Source: Pteria penguin
Lineage: Eukaryota > Mollusca > Bivalvia > Pterioida > Pteriidae
Length of the DNA: 64,000 nucleotides
Assembly: GCA_035048485.1 (NCBI GenBank)
Contig: CM068590.1
Span: forward strand, 434,001-498,000
Reading direction: 5' to 3'
Part shown: positions 27,101 through 39,315 of the stretch, in pieces
Numbering within the stretch: position 1 is the first letter of the stretch
Layout: every line of letters begins with the position of its first letter
Notes under the pieces: model-generated
Databases searched by the model: none
What the model was told of the DNA's origin: nothing
Seen by the model: only the letters and a program-made list of their open reading frames with translations
Position numbers and translations under genes: made by a program

Positions 27101-29132
27101 GGAAGACCTCAACCAGCAGAGACCAGGCCTCCTCTTCCAACAACAACAACCGTGACTACTAGTACTCAATCGACCACCCCACCGCTGCCACCGCCAGCCG
27201 ACTCTCAATTCATGAAACCAAGTGTTGCTGGTCAAATATCATCCAACGGGCAGACAACACAAGTATATATCGCCTCTGAAAAATCACGTAAGTCACATTT
27301 TTGTTTTGAAAGTTATATCTTGTAATCTAGCAGATCACATTATATACTATACATGCTATAAATATGTTAATGTAATCGTATTTAGCAGGACAATATGAAT
27401 TGAATGCATTTGAATAATTTAGATTGTTATTTCGACATTCCGAATAATTTCAGAGAGTAACAATATACATGAACATGACCATTCAACAACGGATGTCAAA
27501 AAACTGATATCCGGCACAGTAGGTACGTAAGACTTCCATGGAAATGATGAATAAATAGAGAAGACTATAGAGTTATGTAGGCAACGGTTTGTTATGTTTT
27601 CTTCAGTCTCAGAACTTTATACAAATGAGATGTAGCTTTCCCTAAACTTCTTACAATGAGGAGAATACAGTGTTTGTGTATATTATATCAGATATATGTT
27701 TTGAAAGTTTAGTTCTTCGTGTTCGGGAAATATTATTTTTGCTTTGCTTTTCTGACTATTTCATCCTTCAACGAAATCGTAATAATGCCTTTCTTCCAAT
27801 AATGCCTGCATAATGACAAAATTCAAGATGAAAATATTATTGCCAAATTTATTATCATGCAGTATTGCATGTCTTTATTTAATCTGTGAGATACCTTGAG
27901 ATTTAAATACTAAAACAATGTCATTTTAAGAGAAAAAAAATGCAATACAAAATGTCTAAGTGCATTTGTAATTGATTATCAATGGATACGGATATGAATC
28001 TCTAATTATATTGTATTCAATGTGCGTAAGAAATTTCTCTATTGTTTCAAATGCAAAACGTTCTAGTAAAATAGAACAAACTATATATATATATTAGTAT
28101 TACTAAGGCAAATTAATCTGATTTAACTAAAGTTACTATTTCATTTTTAAGGACATAGTACAGGTTATATTTGCCGTCAATAAAACAATGTTGAAATTTT
28201 AATCCTGGAAATGGCGATCTTTCCTGTGAAAATTTGCAATAAGTTGTTTTGTGTGCATGTCCTTGGTGATTTTGTCATGCAGCTTTGCCAGATGTCTTAA
28301 GTTTTCTCTTCTTAATATGTCTATGCATGGTAGACTTTGAGCCTAACGTATACATAATGTCTTGGTTTAAAATTTGTATATATTTTGTCTGCATTAATGT
28401 CTGCTTCAATGTAGATGTAAAATACTGCATCTTGTTGGGCTTACTTGTAGTTGATGGGACAAGGTTAATGATAAAAGAAATAGGGTAAGGGTAAAGTATA
28501 GCAGAAACATGTGATGTATGTGTAATGTTCCCTTGCCTTAATAGGTAATGTTTACTTGTAAAATGTTTTGTACCAGGTGGTGAAGTTGTGCTACATTCCA
28601 TTCTATTGTTATACCAGTAAATCTTAATGGTCAATTATGTCAAAAACACTTTTAAAGTTTAAAAGATGTAGATGTAATAGTTAAAAGGAATAAGTAAGGC
28701 GTAAGCCTGATAATTTTTATGTTTCATATTCAGAGTACTGTGATATTATAAATAGAGTGGATTTGCGATAACAGCAGAGGAAATCAAATCATGCAAACAG
28801 AAATATTATAAGCCTGATCACGTTGTGTTCACATTACTTTTGTTCAGCTGTTCCATATACCATTTATATTTCATTTATAAATATTTCAAGTGTAAGTATC
28901 AGTAAAACTTCGATATTGACACCAGTCATTTACACAATAGCCATATTAACTCAGAGTTGGCAAACTACAAAATCTGAATGTGAACTTATCTCTTATTATA
29001 AATAACACGACTGCACACTTAATTCACCAATTTTCGGCCACCTGGGCCTTATCAAGGGAAATCAACGATATTGAAGTATAAGCTAAGAATTTATTTGTTT
29101 GTTTTAATTTATTTTCATTATTCATTTGTTAA

Positions 29133-29183
<51 letters not shown>

Positions 29184-32100
29184 TCGACATTCCTCTGGAA
29201 GATACAACTTGCGTAATGCTTTTCAGTACTTAAAGTTTTAAAGCTCGTCAATGAATCGCTCAGCAGTTATGGTGAGTTGATTATACAGTTTTGTTTAATC
29301 CGGCCTCCTTGCTTTACCTGTCATTTAATTATTCCCCTTGTATCCTTGCAGGCGTGTGCTTTGGAAGTCAGTTCGTTGACGGTGTAGGTTATAACTCTGA
29401 TTCCAAAAGTTGTAACGAATTCATACAATGTTTCTATGACAACGGGAAGATTCGTGCTGAAAATGCTCGATGTCCCTTTCGAATGTTCTGGGATCAGAGA
29501 TTGCTGCTCTGTAGACCATCTGAGTCTATGCAGTGCTGGAGAGGTGAGATCTATTATCAGATTTTGACTTGATGTTTACATTCTTATTTCAAGCTTATAT
29601 TTCTGAATTGCGAAATATTAACACTTATTATAAAAGATACAAAAGGGTCTGGTTTCAAGAAAAAAAAATAAAAAGAAAACCGGACAACCCCCCCCCCCCC
29701 GGAAAAATGAATATATAACTAAAATGCATTGGTGTTAGAGGGAACTCCAACAAAATTAAACTTAACCTGCTGTATTATCACCCAGTAACCCACATGAAGT
29801 TCAGGTCTTGATTAAATAATCCAACAGCCCACATTATGTTCAGATTTGATTAGACCACGCCCTAACCTACATTAAGTTCATATTTGATTATACGAATGGC
29901 CCACATATTGTGACAGGTAACTACTATTCAGTTTAATTCCAATACAGTATGCGTATTGCTAGTCAATAAAAGAATGGCGTTGGATGACAAAACCCACACA
30001 TTGGTATTTTGTATATAAATGAATGTTATGTGATATTTATGTTTCAGACCCTTGTTTTGATTTCAACATGAGGGCTTATGACCACAAAGGAAACTGTCGA
30101 GCTCACTGGTCATGTGAGAATGGGTTATCTACAGCAAGATGTTGTCCTTTAGGTTTCGCTTTCCGTGAAGGAAAGGGATGTGTACGGGACCCGACGTGTA
30201 AGGATTGGTGTGAGGATTCAGGGGAGCTCACTTTCTCGGCACCATTTGGTATGTAACACATCTGGCATACGATGCGCAGAGTGTCACCTATGATTTCCCG
30301 ACGTACCTGAATATTTATCATTGTCGTTGTCGTGAAAGCCACAATAACAAAGCATCATTTACTTTCAACTATATGTATCGTGTCAATCAATACAATGACT
30401 TTATCTGTCATGTAGAACCTATTATTTAACATAACTTACACTACCACTTTATTAATCATAACCTTCGCCTCATTTTCCAGATTTTTTGTTACCCTGAATA
30501 AAATTTACACAATTATTATATAATCCACTCTCAGTGCTATATATCCAAGGAATTATTCAGTTCCGTTATTAAAATTGCGATTTGCCATACCTTAATCACC
30601 TGTATCTTATGGTTATATCAAGGAATTGACTGCATGACATTTTAATAATACTATCTCAAATCACAGCGGGTGTAACTGGTCAATTCTTCCAGTTGCCCAT
30701 TATAGCCGATATCTTTATTTTGTCTTGTGAAATTGACGTTCTTTATTATTTCTGTAATGAACACTACCATTTTGATCATTAACACTATACGCCCCCTCTC
30801 TGAGGTAGTATTCACCCTGTGTATAATTAACTCTGCCATTTTATCTTCAACACACTGCGCCCCTTGTCTGAGATATTATACACCCTGTGTGTGATTAACC
30901 ATGCCATTTTATCATTCACAATTTGCCCCCCCCCATCTGAGGTATTATTTACCTGTTAGTCATTCTCTCATTCACACTCTGAGCCCCCTATCTAGGGGAG
31001 ATTGTGATTAAAAAGGTCACACTGTTTGTAAGTGTATGTTATGTCTGTAATACAAAAATAATCCTTGCAATCTTGACATTACATCCGTAAGGAGGTAATA
31101 ATATGTCGATGCAAAATTTACCATGGTCATGTCAATGCAGTGATAAATGTTTAATCAACCAATTAGTTTGCTTAGTGTTATATTATATTGTGGATTAAAT
31201 TAATATAAGTATACATCTCCTAGTGTTTCTTAGAAACGATATGTAGAATATCTTGGATTATAATTCAAAGCAATAAAATATAGAGAAGTTATTCATTTTA
31301 ACAGCTTTGGTGATTATTTCTACAATTTTAGCTTTCTTTCTGATATAAAAGAGAAGACAGAAGACATCTGACCAAGTTGTTGGACACAAGTCATCAAGGA
31401 AATGTACATAAAACATAATTATAGTCAAATCACAAATGAGGACAGAAACATTACAAAAATATTCGATGGTTGTATTACAGTAACGATTCCGACTTAAAAC
31501 GGTCAATTAAAGTAACAAACGTCACTGAAATGATGCGGTTAGTCCGTCCACGGGTACAAACCTTCCCACTCATCGCGAGAGCAACATGATCATAGGACAC
31601 ACATTTTAAAAACTCCAAATGGTATCAGTGCTCATTACAAAACACACAAATACTTTTAATTTTATATCATACTCTATCTTGGAGGGCGAAAAATATGGTG
31701 AAAATCATCTCAATTCATTTTTTGTTTCTTGTTTTCAGCAAGCTGTAGAATGACGCCATTTGAAACTAACGAGAAGTTCTATTTCGAAGAAATTCCAGGT
31801 CTTGGAATGATGACACGATCATGTCCACGTGGATCTAAATTTAATGCCGGTTTATGTACATGCGAAATAAGCGATGACGTTAGAAAGAAGAGTAAGTATG
31901 ATCTGTTTCAATTATTAAAATCAATACTTATGAAGCGTTAACCACGTAATTTAATTTTTTGTTGTTTAATATTGTCATACGACTGAGTCAGCAACTTTTT
32001 TCCTCTTAAGGCTTTCTACTAAAATTCAAATCAATCTTTGTATATAATGATTATTACTTTAGTTCTATGTTGGTCTGCATCATTTATAATTTTTAAGACT

Positions 32101-35100
32101 GTCCTTTTTAATTTACTGCTGTTAAGGTTAGTGAAAACTTGAGCACTTTGGCAAGTAAACCGGTTTTGATACGGTAAAAGAGTTAATCCTGTCATTGAGG
32201 CTCAACTTCATGTGTGTGTGTGTATATATATGTGTGTGTTTCCTTATTGTTATTTTGGCTTTACAATTTTGTTGTGATCGCAATCCAGCGCCACAAACTG
32301 ACAGAATACTTTTTTTTTCAAATTTTTCTTTCAACAATCAAAAGTAACGAGGATTTACTTTTTATGGAGTTTATATTATTCATACATAAGTTAAAATCGA
32401 TTTGAAAACATGAGATTGAGAAAACTGACGTTCATAATTTCTCAGTTAGTGTCGCTAAGCATAGATCGCTTTTCAAATCTTATAGTTGACTGTGATCATC
32501 TGTTTTCCTACATTGCAGCATGTAGACCGGAACTGATCCTAGATTTTGCTGAGGGTTTCCACGATAAATCAGGCAATAACTTGGCTATTACACCTCAAAA
32601 CGTACATGTTGAAAACGGTGCTGCTAAATTTGAGGGAAATGGGAAGTTAACAATATGGCGATTCTCTAGTTTCTCTTTCGGTTCCCAAATTACTATTACC
32701 ATGAAATACAAAGAGAATCCGCATTCCATGAGAAGAGATAGACAACATCTCATTTCAAACTGTTGTTGTATGGACAGACCAGGACCATCTCTGGACATTT
32801 CCGTCCATCCAGATAAACATGTTACCTTCACTGCGTCCACAGACAAACATGGTGAAGCACTCACTACAGTACAGACTAGGGTGAGTTATTACTGGGAGGT
32901 AATGCAGTTCTGTATATCGTGTACTTATAATTATTGCATGCTCATTGCCGCGATGAATATTTGATACTTTATATAGTTCATGCGGATACACGATAATTAA
33001 CCAAAACGAGTAATGTGGATCAATACTGAATCAGGAAATGCTGGTATTACTTAATGAAGATCTCACATTTGCCGAAACTGGATCCGTCTCTAACCTGGCG
33101 TTAATACTTAGAACATGCAGTTAATATGTAAAACAATAACAATAGGAAAACACAATGTACGTTATATTCCGATGCATATTTCCTGCGCCAGATGCGCATT
33201 TTGACGAATGATATATCTTTTGATGTACACGTACAAAGCTCATACTGATCAAGTCAAAACATATAAAGAAGAAAGAAAGAAAGGAAGAAAGGAGAAGAAG
33301 AAAAACATTCTTATGTAAAAGTCAAATTTCAACTCCGGATATAACTTTTCATAAGACAGATACTCCTTTATTCAAATAATTCCAGAGAGCTACATGTATG
33401 AAGAGTAACTTTCATAAATCTACAAATCTTATGTTGCATGATGCTGCATGTCCGTTTAGAACTCTTAGAGATTTTATTTAATAAACAATCTTCCTGAAAG
33501 AGCTTAACAGTCAGAATAATTCATTAATTACCAAAACGCATATGAATATAAGTTTTCCTGTCAATATTCTGTTGATTGACTTTTTAGGGAAATGAATGGA
33601 AGACTGCAGCGTATATATATGACGGAAGTAAACTAACAGGGATGGTAGATGGCGTCAACTCGTCAATATCATTGAGGGGTATGTGTTCAATAAAATATAA
33701 TACTGTACGTCGCATTTACAAAAAAAGAGGTTTTTAATGTTGGTAAGTCTGATTCCTTTGTGCTTTTGAACGCTTTTAGAATCTTATCACCTTCATTATC
33801 GTCCTATCGATGTCATTATTACATTATGATCATAAATATTAAAATACATGGATATATACGTTATAATTCTGTGCACCAATGCGCATTTCGATAATTATAA
33901 TACGACATTTTGTGATGTTTTTATTTTAGTATTTGCTATGCATGGCCGTGAGGGAATTGTGGCATGTAGTTTAATCACATTCTTGTATATATTATGACAT
34001 GTTATTTGATGCATTTTAACGGTACTAAGTCATCATCTTTCAGGATTTCTAAAAACATAGTATTATAGATTATATATATAGAGTATTTAAGTATAAACGA
34101 TGTATTACTTTGAAAATATTCAATAACATTTTTTAAATTTCTAGGTTTGTAAACAAAAGGGTAGAAACAACTTATTTAATGTTATTTATAAAACAGAAAC
34201 AGTACAGTAATGAATTTAAGATGTGATGACATTATGTATTATAACTGACAGGTATGATAGAGGAGAGGCCAGCCGCCTTAGTCCTGGGTAGCTGTGATTT
34301 CTTTGGAGGATTTGACGGATATATAGACGATGTATGTATATCATTACTTAGAACAGACACATATATCATAAAATGGCATGAAAATAAACAGGAAAAGAAC
34401 ACAATCATTAGAAACGAAATAAACTACCGAACGACTTATAATAACACTGCTATAAAATTATGCTTTCTATTTGATACAAGGTATGCTGGAAAATTAAAAT
34501 ACACTTGCATTAAAGATATTGGTATGCATTACGTTAATTATGAACATAGCAAGGGTTATCATTGCTTTGAAATATTTTTATGTGTTTTACATTGAGATTT
34601 GAATGTTACAACTTATGCATAAACATTTATTTCCTTGTTATCACCATTTAGGAGACTGAACACTTTATTAAGTGTTCCTGTTTGAAATAGATTGCATTGA
34701 TAAAGGAATTGGTATGCAGAACCCATTGTTTGTATACATGAAATGCTTTTTGGTTTGTTTGGTGGGGATTTTATTTGTTTTTGTTTTTACAGCAATGAAT
34801 ATACTTAAGTATGTGTGTTAATTTGGTATGAAATTTAGTATACACTGTTTCTGTATATATCATTATTTATTCATATTGGCAGATTATGTCATCCTGCTCT
34901 GTCGGATACCTTGTTCTCTCATTTATAATATCCCTGATATGTTGTAGGTACGGCTGTATCTGTGCGTTCCTGGAAGCGTATCATAAGAAGATGTCGACGC
35001 AGACTGATGTCATCACTGGTTAACTGTGAGAACACTTGGTACACGTAGGCTGTTCCTCGGTCATCCATTTCATTTGTATGCATAACGAGTCCAATATTAG

Positions 35101-35119
35101 ATTATATTTTACAAATAAA
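21042..35119 (+). CDS. Gene 1: Pif/BMSP-like secreted shell matrix protein (VWA + chitin-binding + LamG)
   Basis: Spliced gene of at least 12 coding exons: 21042-21141 (ATG at 21051), 21506-22063, 26577-27287, 27454-27522, 29227-29271, 29352-29543, 30048-30248, 31739-31891, 32519-32880, 33588-33678, 34252-34331, 34948-34986 (TAA). This gives 2,592 coding bases, about 863 residues, in an unbroken frame. Order: signal peptide, VWA, Thr/Pro-rich linker, two short linker exons, two Cys-rich chitin-binding-type modules, a 4-Cys module, a laminin-G-like domain. This order is that of Pif-type proteins, which sit in the extracellular organic matrix of molluscan shell, bind chitin and take part in calcium carbonate deposition (family knowledge). 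All exon junctions up to the LamG domain are phase 1. Gene 2, convergent on the minus strand, is its paralogue. The role is inferred from architecture; more small exons in the long intron after the VWA exon cannot be excluded. Confidence 0.82.
21506..22063 (+). CDS. Gene 1 VWA-domain exon
   Basis: The whole von Willebrand factor A domain is carried in one 558-nt exon, phase 1 to phase 1. The first strand and MIDAS metal site are clear: DVVFLLDGSDSIS holds the Asp-x-Ser-x-Ser signature, and VIITDGRS supplies the later MIDAS Asp. The position usually held by Thr appears to be Ser in the DGSRLDLG segment. VWA domains mediate protein-protein or matrix contacts through a bound divalent ion. The exon ends TGT GCA G before gtaaga. 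A MITE begins about 40 nt downstream in the intron. Confidence 0.88.
22100..22506. mobile_element. MITE with long terminal inverted repeats
   Basis: The left end (ATCTGATTAAAACCATATCT at about 22109, then TTATTCCGCTT) is repeated inverted at the right end (AGATATGGCTTTAATCAGAT). A second inverted pair, GGGGTCATGTTCTG / CAGAACATGACCCC, lies inside. It has no coding capacity and sits in the gene 1 intron just after the VWA exon. Confidence 0.7.
23565..23625 (+). ncRNA. Hammerhead ribozyme relic, opposite orientation
   Basis: Plus strand GGCCTTGAACAT ... ATAAGTTGTCGAAATGCGCATATG aligns with the 25.4-kb copy, and the match extends upstream (CTCTTCAAATATT), so a longer element moved, not only the ribozyme. 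Confidence 0.45.
24640..24880 (-). repeat. Dispersed repeat fragment
   Basis: Shares CTCCATATGGAGGAAT, GTGTTCTTTGATTGCTGC and GGTGAGTGGG with the copy at 58.8-59.0 kb. Confidence 0.5.
25401..25454 (-). ncRNA. Hammerhead ribozyme, type I, retrozyme-like
   Basis: Minus strand reads ACATCA, then core CTGAAGA, stem II GACA...TGTC, core GAAA, short stem III, cleavage C, then TGGTAC. Stem I pairs ACATCA with TGGTAC (one wobble, one mismatch). Stem III has one mismatch (an A where the family has T). This is the compact hammerhead known from Penelope-like elements and from small mollusc retrozymes. It is the best preserved copy in the window. Confidence 0.65.
25662..25718 (+). CDS. Candidate small linker exon of gene 1
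   Basis: A ttgtttattag acceptor is followed by 57 nt open in phase 1, then a weak gtaaaa donor in phase 1. It would add 19 basic residues beginning GTKYKTKLPR. The phase fits the gene, but the donor is poor and there is no matching exon in gene 2, so it may be chance. Confidence 0.25.
26072..26265 (+). mobile_element. Solo 3' tail of a Penelope-like element
   Basis: Second close copy of the same block (GACGGGTGTTGCATGCAACC ... CACCTGATCTCACC ... ATTCCATGGACTATGAG), inserted in the gene 1 intron before the Thr/Pro-rich exon. A shorter relic of its end is at 20525-20560. Confidence 0.5.
26577..27287 (+). CDS. Gene 1 Thr/Pro-rich linker exon
   Basis: This 711-nt exon is phase 1 to phase 1, with acceptor ttttttgaaag and donor gtaagt. 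It encodes about 237 residues without Cys. It opens with a mucin-like Thr/Pro run (PPTTSTTTTTTTPAPTTT), continues with Asn/Gln/Trp-containing segments (EKPWWETQAG, DKPWEGIYRN) and closes with a second Thr/Pro run. The Thr clusters are likely O-glycosylated (inference). It works as a spacer between the VWA and the chitin-binding modules. Confidence 0.75.
27454..27522 (+). CDS. Gene 1 short linker exon
   Basis: A 69-nt exon with acceptor ataatttcag and donor gtacgtaag, phase 1 to phase 1. It encodes a polar stretch SNNIHEHDHSTTDVKKLISG. The good splice sites and matching phase make it likely; no domain is recognised. Confidence 0.6.
28215..28325 (-). repeat. Dispersed repeat fragment in gene 1 intron
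   Basis: GTGTGCATGTCCTTGGTGAT and CAGATGTCTTAAGTTTTCTC match the right half of the 59-kb copy. Confidence 0.55.
29129..29181. repeat. (ATT)n microsatellite
   Basis: About 50 bp, in the gene 1 intron just before the 45-nt exon. Confidence 0.95.
29227..29271 (+). CDS. Gene 1 short linker exon
   Basis: A 45-nt exon after a cttttcag acceptor, with donor gtgagt, phase 1 to phase 1. It encodes LKVLKLVNESLSSY, with a possible N-glycosylation sequon (NES). It lies 80 nt before the first chitin-binding exon and just after an (ATT)n tract. Confidence 0.55.
29352..29543 (+). CDS. Gene 1 chitin-binding module 1 (peritrophin-A/CBM14-like)
   Basis: A 192-nt exon, phase 1 to phase 1, encoding a six-cysteine module: VCFGSQFVDGVGYN, SCNEFIQCFYDNG, RCPFRMFWDQ, LLCRP, QCWR. 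The Cys spacing and the aromatic residues around the third and fourth Cys fit the CBM14/peritrophin-A fold, which binds chitin. The gene 2 exon at 48736-48927 is also 192 nt with the same six Cys. Confidence 0.85.
30048..30248 (+). CDS. Gene 1 chitin-binding-type module 2
   Basis: A 201-nt exon, phase 1 to phase 1, with acceptor tgtttcag and donor gtatgt. It encodes an eight-Cys module starting DPCFDFNMRAYDHKG, with an adjacent Cys pair (ARCCPLGFAF) and ending PTCKDWCED. It resembles the second Cys-rich module of Pif-type proteins and pairs with gene 2 exon 47884-48082. Confidence 0.8.
31325..31475 (+). repeat. Dispersed repeat fragment in gene 1 intron
   Basis: GAAGACATCTGACCAAGTTG ... GAAATGTACATAAAACATAA ... 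CATTACAAAAATATTCGA, same family as 7.6 kb. Confidence 0.55.
31739..31891 (+). CDS. Gene 1 four-Cys module exon
   Basis: A 153-nt exon, phase 1 to phase 1, with acceptor tgttttcag and donor gtaagt. It encodes SCRMTPFETN, a glycine-containing hairpin and the pair SCPRGSKFNAGLCTCE, then the basic end VRKK. Gene 2 has a matching 159-nt exon at 45600-45758. Confidence 0.78.
32519..32880 (+). CDS. Gene 1 laminin-G-like domain, exon a
   Basis: A 362-nt exon, phase 1 to phase 0, acceptor acattgcag, donor gtgagt. It encodes the first two thirds of a LamG/concanavalin-like beta sandwich: LILDFAEGFHDKSGN, GAAKFEGNGKLTIWRF, ITITMKYKEN and HLISNCCCMDRPGPSLDIS. Gene 2 has the same block (350 nt) with the same phase change. 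Confidence 0.8.
33185..33237 (-). ncRNA. Hammerhead ribozyme relic
   Basis: Minus strand keeps the 3' half (ATGCGCATC then TGGCGC) and the upstream ACATCA, but CTGA and the first base of GAAA are mutated. It lies in the gene 1 intron after LamG exon a. Confidence 0.45.
33588..33678 (+). CDS. Gene 1 laminin-G-like domain, exon b
   Basis: A 91-nt exon, phase 0 to phase 1, acceptor gactttttag, donor gtatgt. It encodes NEWKTAAYIYDGSKLTGMVD, the 'W...A..YDG..l...V(D/N)G' strand pair typical of LamG domains. Gene 2's counterpart is also exactly 91 nt. Confidence 0.8.
33869..33926 (-). ncRNA. Hammerhead ribozyme relic
   Basis: Minus strand keeps TATCGAAATGCGCAT and TGGTGCA but lacks the C at the cleavage position, and the CTGAAGA core is lost. 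It lies in the gene 1 intron before LamG exon c. Confidence 0.45.
34252..34331 (+). CDS. Gene 1 laminin-G-like domain, exon c
   Basis: An 80-nt exon, phase 1 to phase 0, after acceptor ataactgacag and before gtatgt. It encodes PAALVLGSCDFFGGFDGYID, the closing 'lG.....F.G.iDdv' strand of LamG domains. Gene 2's equivalent is 83 nt. Confidence 0.78.
34948..34986 (+). CDS. Gene 1 last coding exon
   Basis: After the acceptor atatgttgtag the frame continues in phase 0 as VRLYLCVPGSVS and stops at TAA (34984-34986). Joined to the previous exon it makes 'YIDDVRLY', the usual end of a LamG domain, which supports the splice. Confidence 0.65.
   Translation, partial: VRLYLCVPGSVS
35114..35119 (+). promoter_or_regulatory. 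Polyadenylation signal, gene 1
   Basis: Canonical AATAAA 128 nt after the gene 1 stop codon, with no closer copy between the stop and this site. Confidence 0.55.
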
Positions 35120-35469
35120 GTTACCGCATGCGTTGTGAAGTCATGATATATGTCGGTTAATGGGGAACAGTTCATCAACTAGTTTATTTTTAATTCACGT
35201 GATATGTTGTAGATATATAAGAAGTAATTTCTAGTTCTTTGTAGCTAATAAATGTGTACCGACAGCCATGTTATTAGCAGAAGTCTGTACGAAATACATA
35301 TTGAATTCTAAATTAAAACAAAAATTAATACTGTTCATTTCTATTATATTGCTATTTGATCATAAAGTTTGAAGACAACGATGGGTCTGAATATCTTATT
35401 AAATCAAAATCGGTTTACTTTGATCTGCTTATTCTTATATGAAACTGTTTGAAATAATTGTATTTATTA

Positions 35470-36518
<1,049 letters not shown>

Positions 36519-36519
36519 C

Positions 36520-38570
36520 TTTGTATGAAATAGAGTAGATTTATTTAAAACAAAACGAATTTGATATAATTGCTATCAGAATTCCCTCAGCCATACCTTC
36601 CACATCATCTTTTCAGCATGATAAACATATATGTGAATGAATTTAAGATATATGCTGTCTATGAATATTACAGTATACATTAGTAGAGGTAAATACAATT
36701 TGGAAAATAAATGTTTCCCATCAACAGGAAATGTACACTCTTGTTTACCTTTGATAAACATCTTTTATCACGTTTATTAGTCATGGGTGTCCAATGAGCT
36801 GGCTTATTGTTTACATAAGATATAATATTTCAGTCCATATTTTGACCACAAGTATAGAGAGTTGAATATGCAGAATACATATTTTTGTCGTGTATATCTG
36901 GTTCTAGGTCACTATTTCAATACGATTTCAACAACTTTTGTTAAATCTATAGTTGATTGTCAATATCACAAATTCTAATACGTGATTTTCAGTTGTTGAA
37001 AGCACATTTAAGAATCTGTGATGTATCTATATGAACACATAATGTCTTATTACATCGAGAATGAGAAATATGCATGGATGATATGAATAAAACACTTACC
37101 AAACTTTGTGTTGTTTATGTATGCCATAAATTCGTAAAGAGAAGTAATTAAATAATCAACACTCTCTCTTCTTTATTACTTACAAAGTCTTATGAAAGTG
37201 TAAAGCAAAAGAGGTAACAGAGGTAGAGGACAATGTCTATTTTTCATAAAAGAGGTTCCAGGTTCGACCCCTGTCCTGGGTGCTCCGGTGTCCTGTCTTT
37301 CGGATGAGAAAGTAAAAACGGAGGTACCGTGTCACGGTAAGCGTGTCACGGTAAGCGTGGCACGTAAAATATCCCTCAATGCTTCGGGTGGGTCTGTTAC
37401 AAAGGTCTAAATTTCTATACAATGCATCAGGCAGATGCCGTCACCATATACATAGAATAATCGTGAAGTGACGTAAAATATTCAATCAATTAATCAATCT
37501 ATCAATCATTATTAGTCCAGAATTAATAGTGTGGGATTAATAGTGTTGTTGAAGCATATTCTTTATCTCTCTGCAGCCTTTCAATCTGTTTAAGAATTAC
37601 GGTGTTCAACAGCGATAAGTATTGTGCTTGACTTCATTACATTCTCTTAATTGCTTTGATAAACTGCATGTATATCACCATAATACTAAATCAATCACCT
37701 GTGACGAAGAATTCATTGTCGTTTAGATGAAATCACTTAGCGTGATGTAGTACTTGTTGCTACTATATGGCGAGAGAATTTCATTTACTAAAGTGAACTA
37801 GAAATGGTTAAACTAAACGTTTACCGCACAATTCTAAGGGATTATAATATATTATTTTGCAGTGAAATGCACCTTATTGCTCAACAAGCTGCCACATGTA
37901 TCATCATACAGGCAGTTGTTTACGGAGAAGTTAATGAGTGTCAACGTCCTATGACGCCATCCACTCTATTGTTTTCTTGACTTCATTAGCACTAGTCTAC
38001 TTTAGGTTATTTGTCTATTGTAATAGAAGTTAATGAATAATAATCGTTATTAATCATTCCATTATTATCTGTAACACCTACAAGTATATTAGAAGTTATG
38101 AAGTTTACCTCTACTGACGCCGAGAGGGTCGTTTGGATTATTAATTAAAACGAACAACAAACTATTTAAGTACAAACATGTAATGAATAAAAAAAACAGT
38201 AACAAGAATGAAAACAAAGTTTTATATCTGGTATTCCTTAAATTCTTACCAAATTTTCTTTCAATTAGAACCTTAAATACTACCATTGGTAAAGTATTAT
38301 AACGTATTTAAAACAGTTTTTGATAGAGATCGTGTTATTCCGGACAAAGAGATAAGAAAAGTATGTATTGGTTAATTCAGGATTTCAGGTTTTAGATTCA
38401 AATTCCATCATGAAAAGTACACGTTTTGCCTTCTGTCCATGCAATAATACAGGATTGGCAGTGTGAGTTATCAAAACATTATTTATTCTGGGTGTGTGAA
38501 CTCATCACCGTCCCCGAGTCATGAATCCTCATTTTTCTTATTCTACATCTTATCAGTAGATTTATGTAGG
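36520..38570. other. 3' intergenic sequence between the convergent genes
   Basis: Apart from the SINE at 37249-37510 nothing coding is seen. Confidence 0.5.
37249..37510 (+). mobile_element. tRNA-derived SINE, 5' truncated
   Basis: Starts within the tRNA-like head (CAGGTTCGACCCCTG) and carries the full body and AATCAATC tail. It contains a small internal duplication of GTCACGGTAAGCGTG. Confidence 0.8.
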
Positions 38571-38688
38571 CTCTCTCTCTCTCTCTCACACACACACACG
38601 CACACACACAAACACACACTACTCACACACATTCTCTCTCTCACACACTACTCACAGACACACACGCTACACACCTATACACACACAC

Positions 38689-38736
<48 letters not shown>
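38571..38736. repeat. (CT)n/(CA)n compound microsatellite
   Basis: CT units followed by interrupted and then pure CA units. Confidence 0.95.
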
Positions 38737-38738
<2 letters not shown>

Positions 38739-39259
38739 TATCAGGATCTCTTAGTGATTTAAGTGTTGACCACATTGTCAGACAGAAATGTACCTCAGAC
38801 CCTACAAGTCTGCAAAGAAAACGTTGTTGCGCAACTGGACTATAGACTGATAGAACTAAACCATATCCTGAAGTATGGAAACGAGCACATACTGTCTAGC
38901 TGAATTTCGTTATTTATAGCTAACCAAGTCTAAAAATAGCAAAACAAAACGAAAAAAAGAAAAAGAAAATGAGAATTGTTACTATTTGAATTTTTGTAAT
39001 CGCAATTTTTAGTTTTGATATTAGGTATTGGGCGAAAAATAAGATGCATTCTCCATACCATATTTTGGAGTAGATTTGAAGTTAGAGACACTCTCATGTC
39101 AAAATTTAGGCCGCCGCATTGGAATAAAACGTGGACAAAATTTGTCCCCGTCTGAAGATGAAAACCAAGAATTAAAATCTAAACGCAAAACTGATTCTAT
39201 GGTAGAGCTATGTGACACTTCTTATGTATCAAATATTAAATTTTATATCAGAATTAATT
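38737..39259. other. Intergenic; short polar open frame of unknown origin
   Basis: 39076-39303 (plus) encodes NLGRRIGIKRGQNLSPSEDE and runs into the ribozyme relic. No splice sites frame it; it may be part of the mobile unit carrying the ribozyme. Confidence 0.3.
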
Positions 39260-39315
39260 TCGTGCACCATATGCGCGTTTCGACAACTTACCCGTCTGAA
39301 TGATACTCGAGGCTG
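39260..39315 (-). ncRNA. Hammerhead ribozyme relic
   Basis: Minus strand: ATCA, a mutated first core, AAGTTGTC, GAAA, CGCGCATA, TGGTGCACG. Stem III has one mismatch and the cleavage base is A. It lies in the space between the two genes. Confidence 0.45.

Noticed and set aside
29129..29181. Regulatory element before the gene 1 45-nt exon
   Set aside because: Simple (ATT)n tract; nothing beyond position supports a function.
33869..33926. An active ribozyme at this copy
   Set aside because: The cleavage-site base and the CTGAAGA core are missing, so it can only be a relic.
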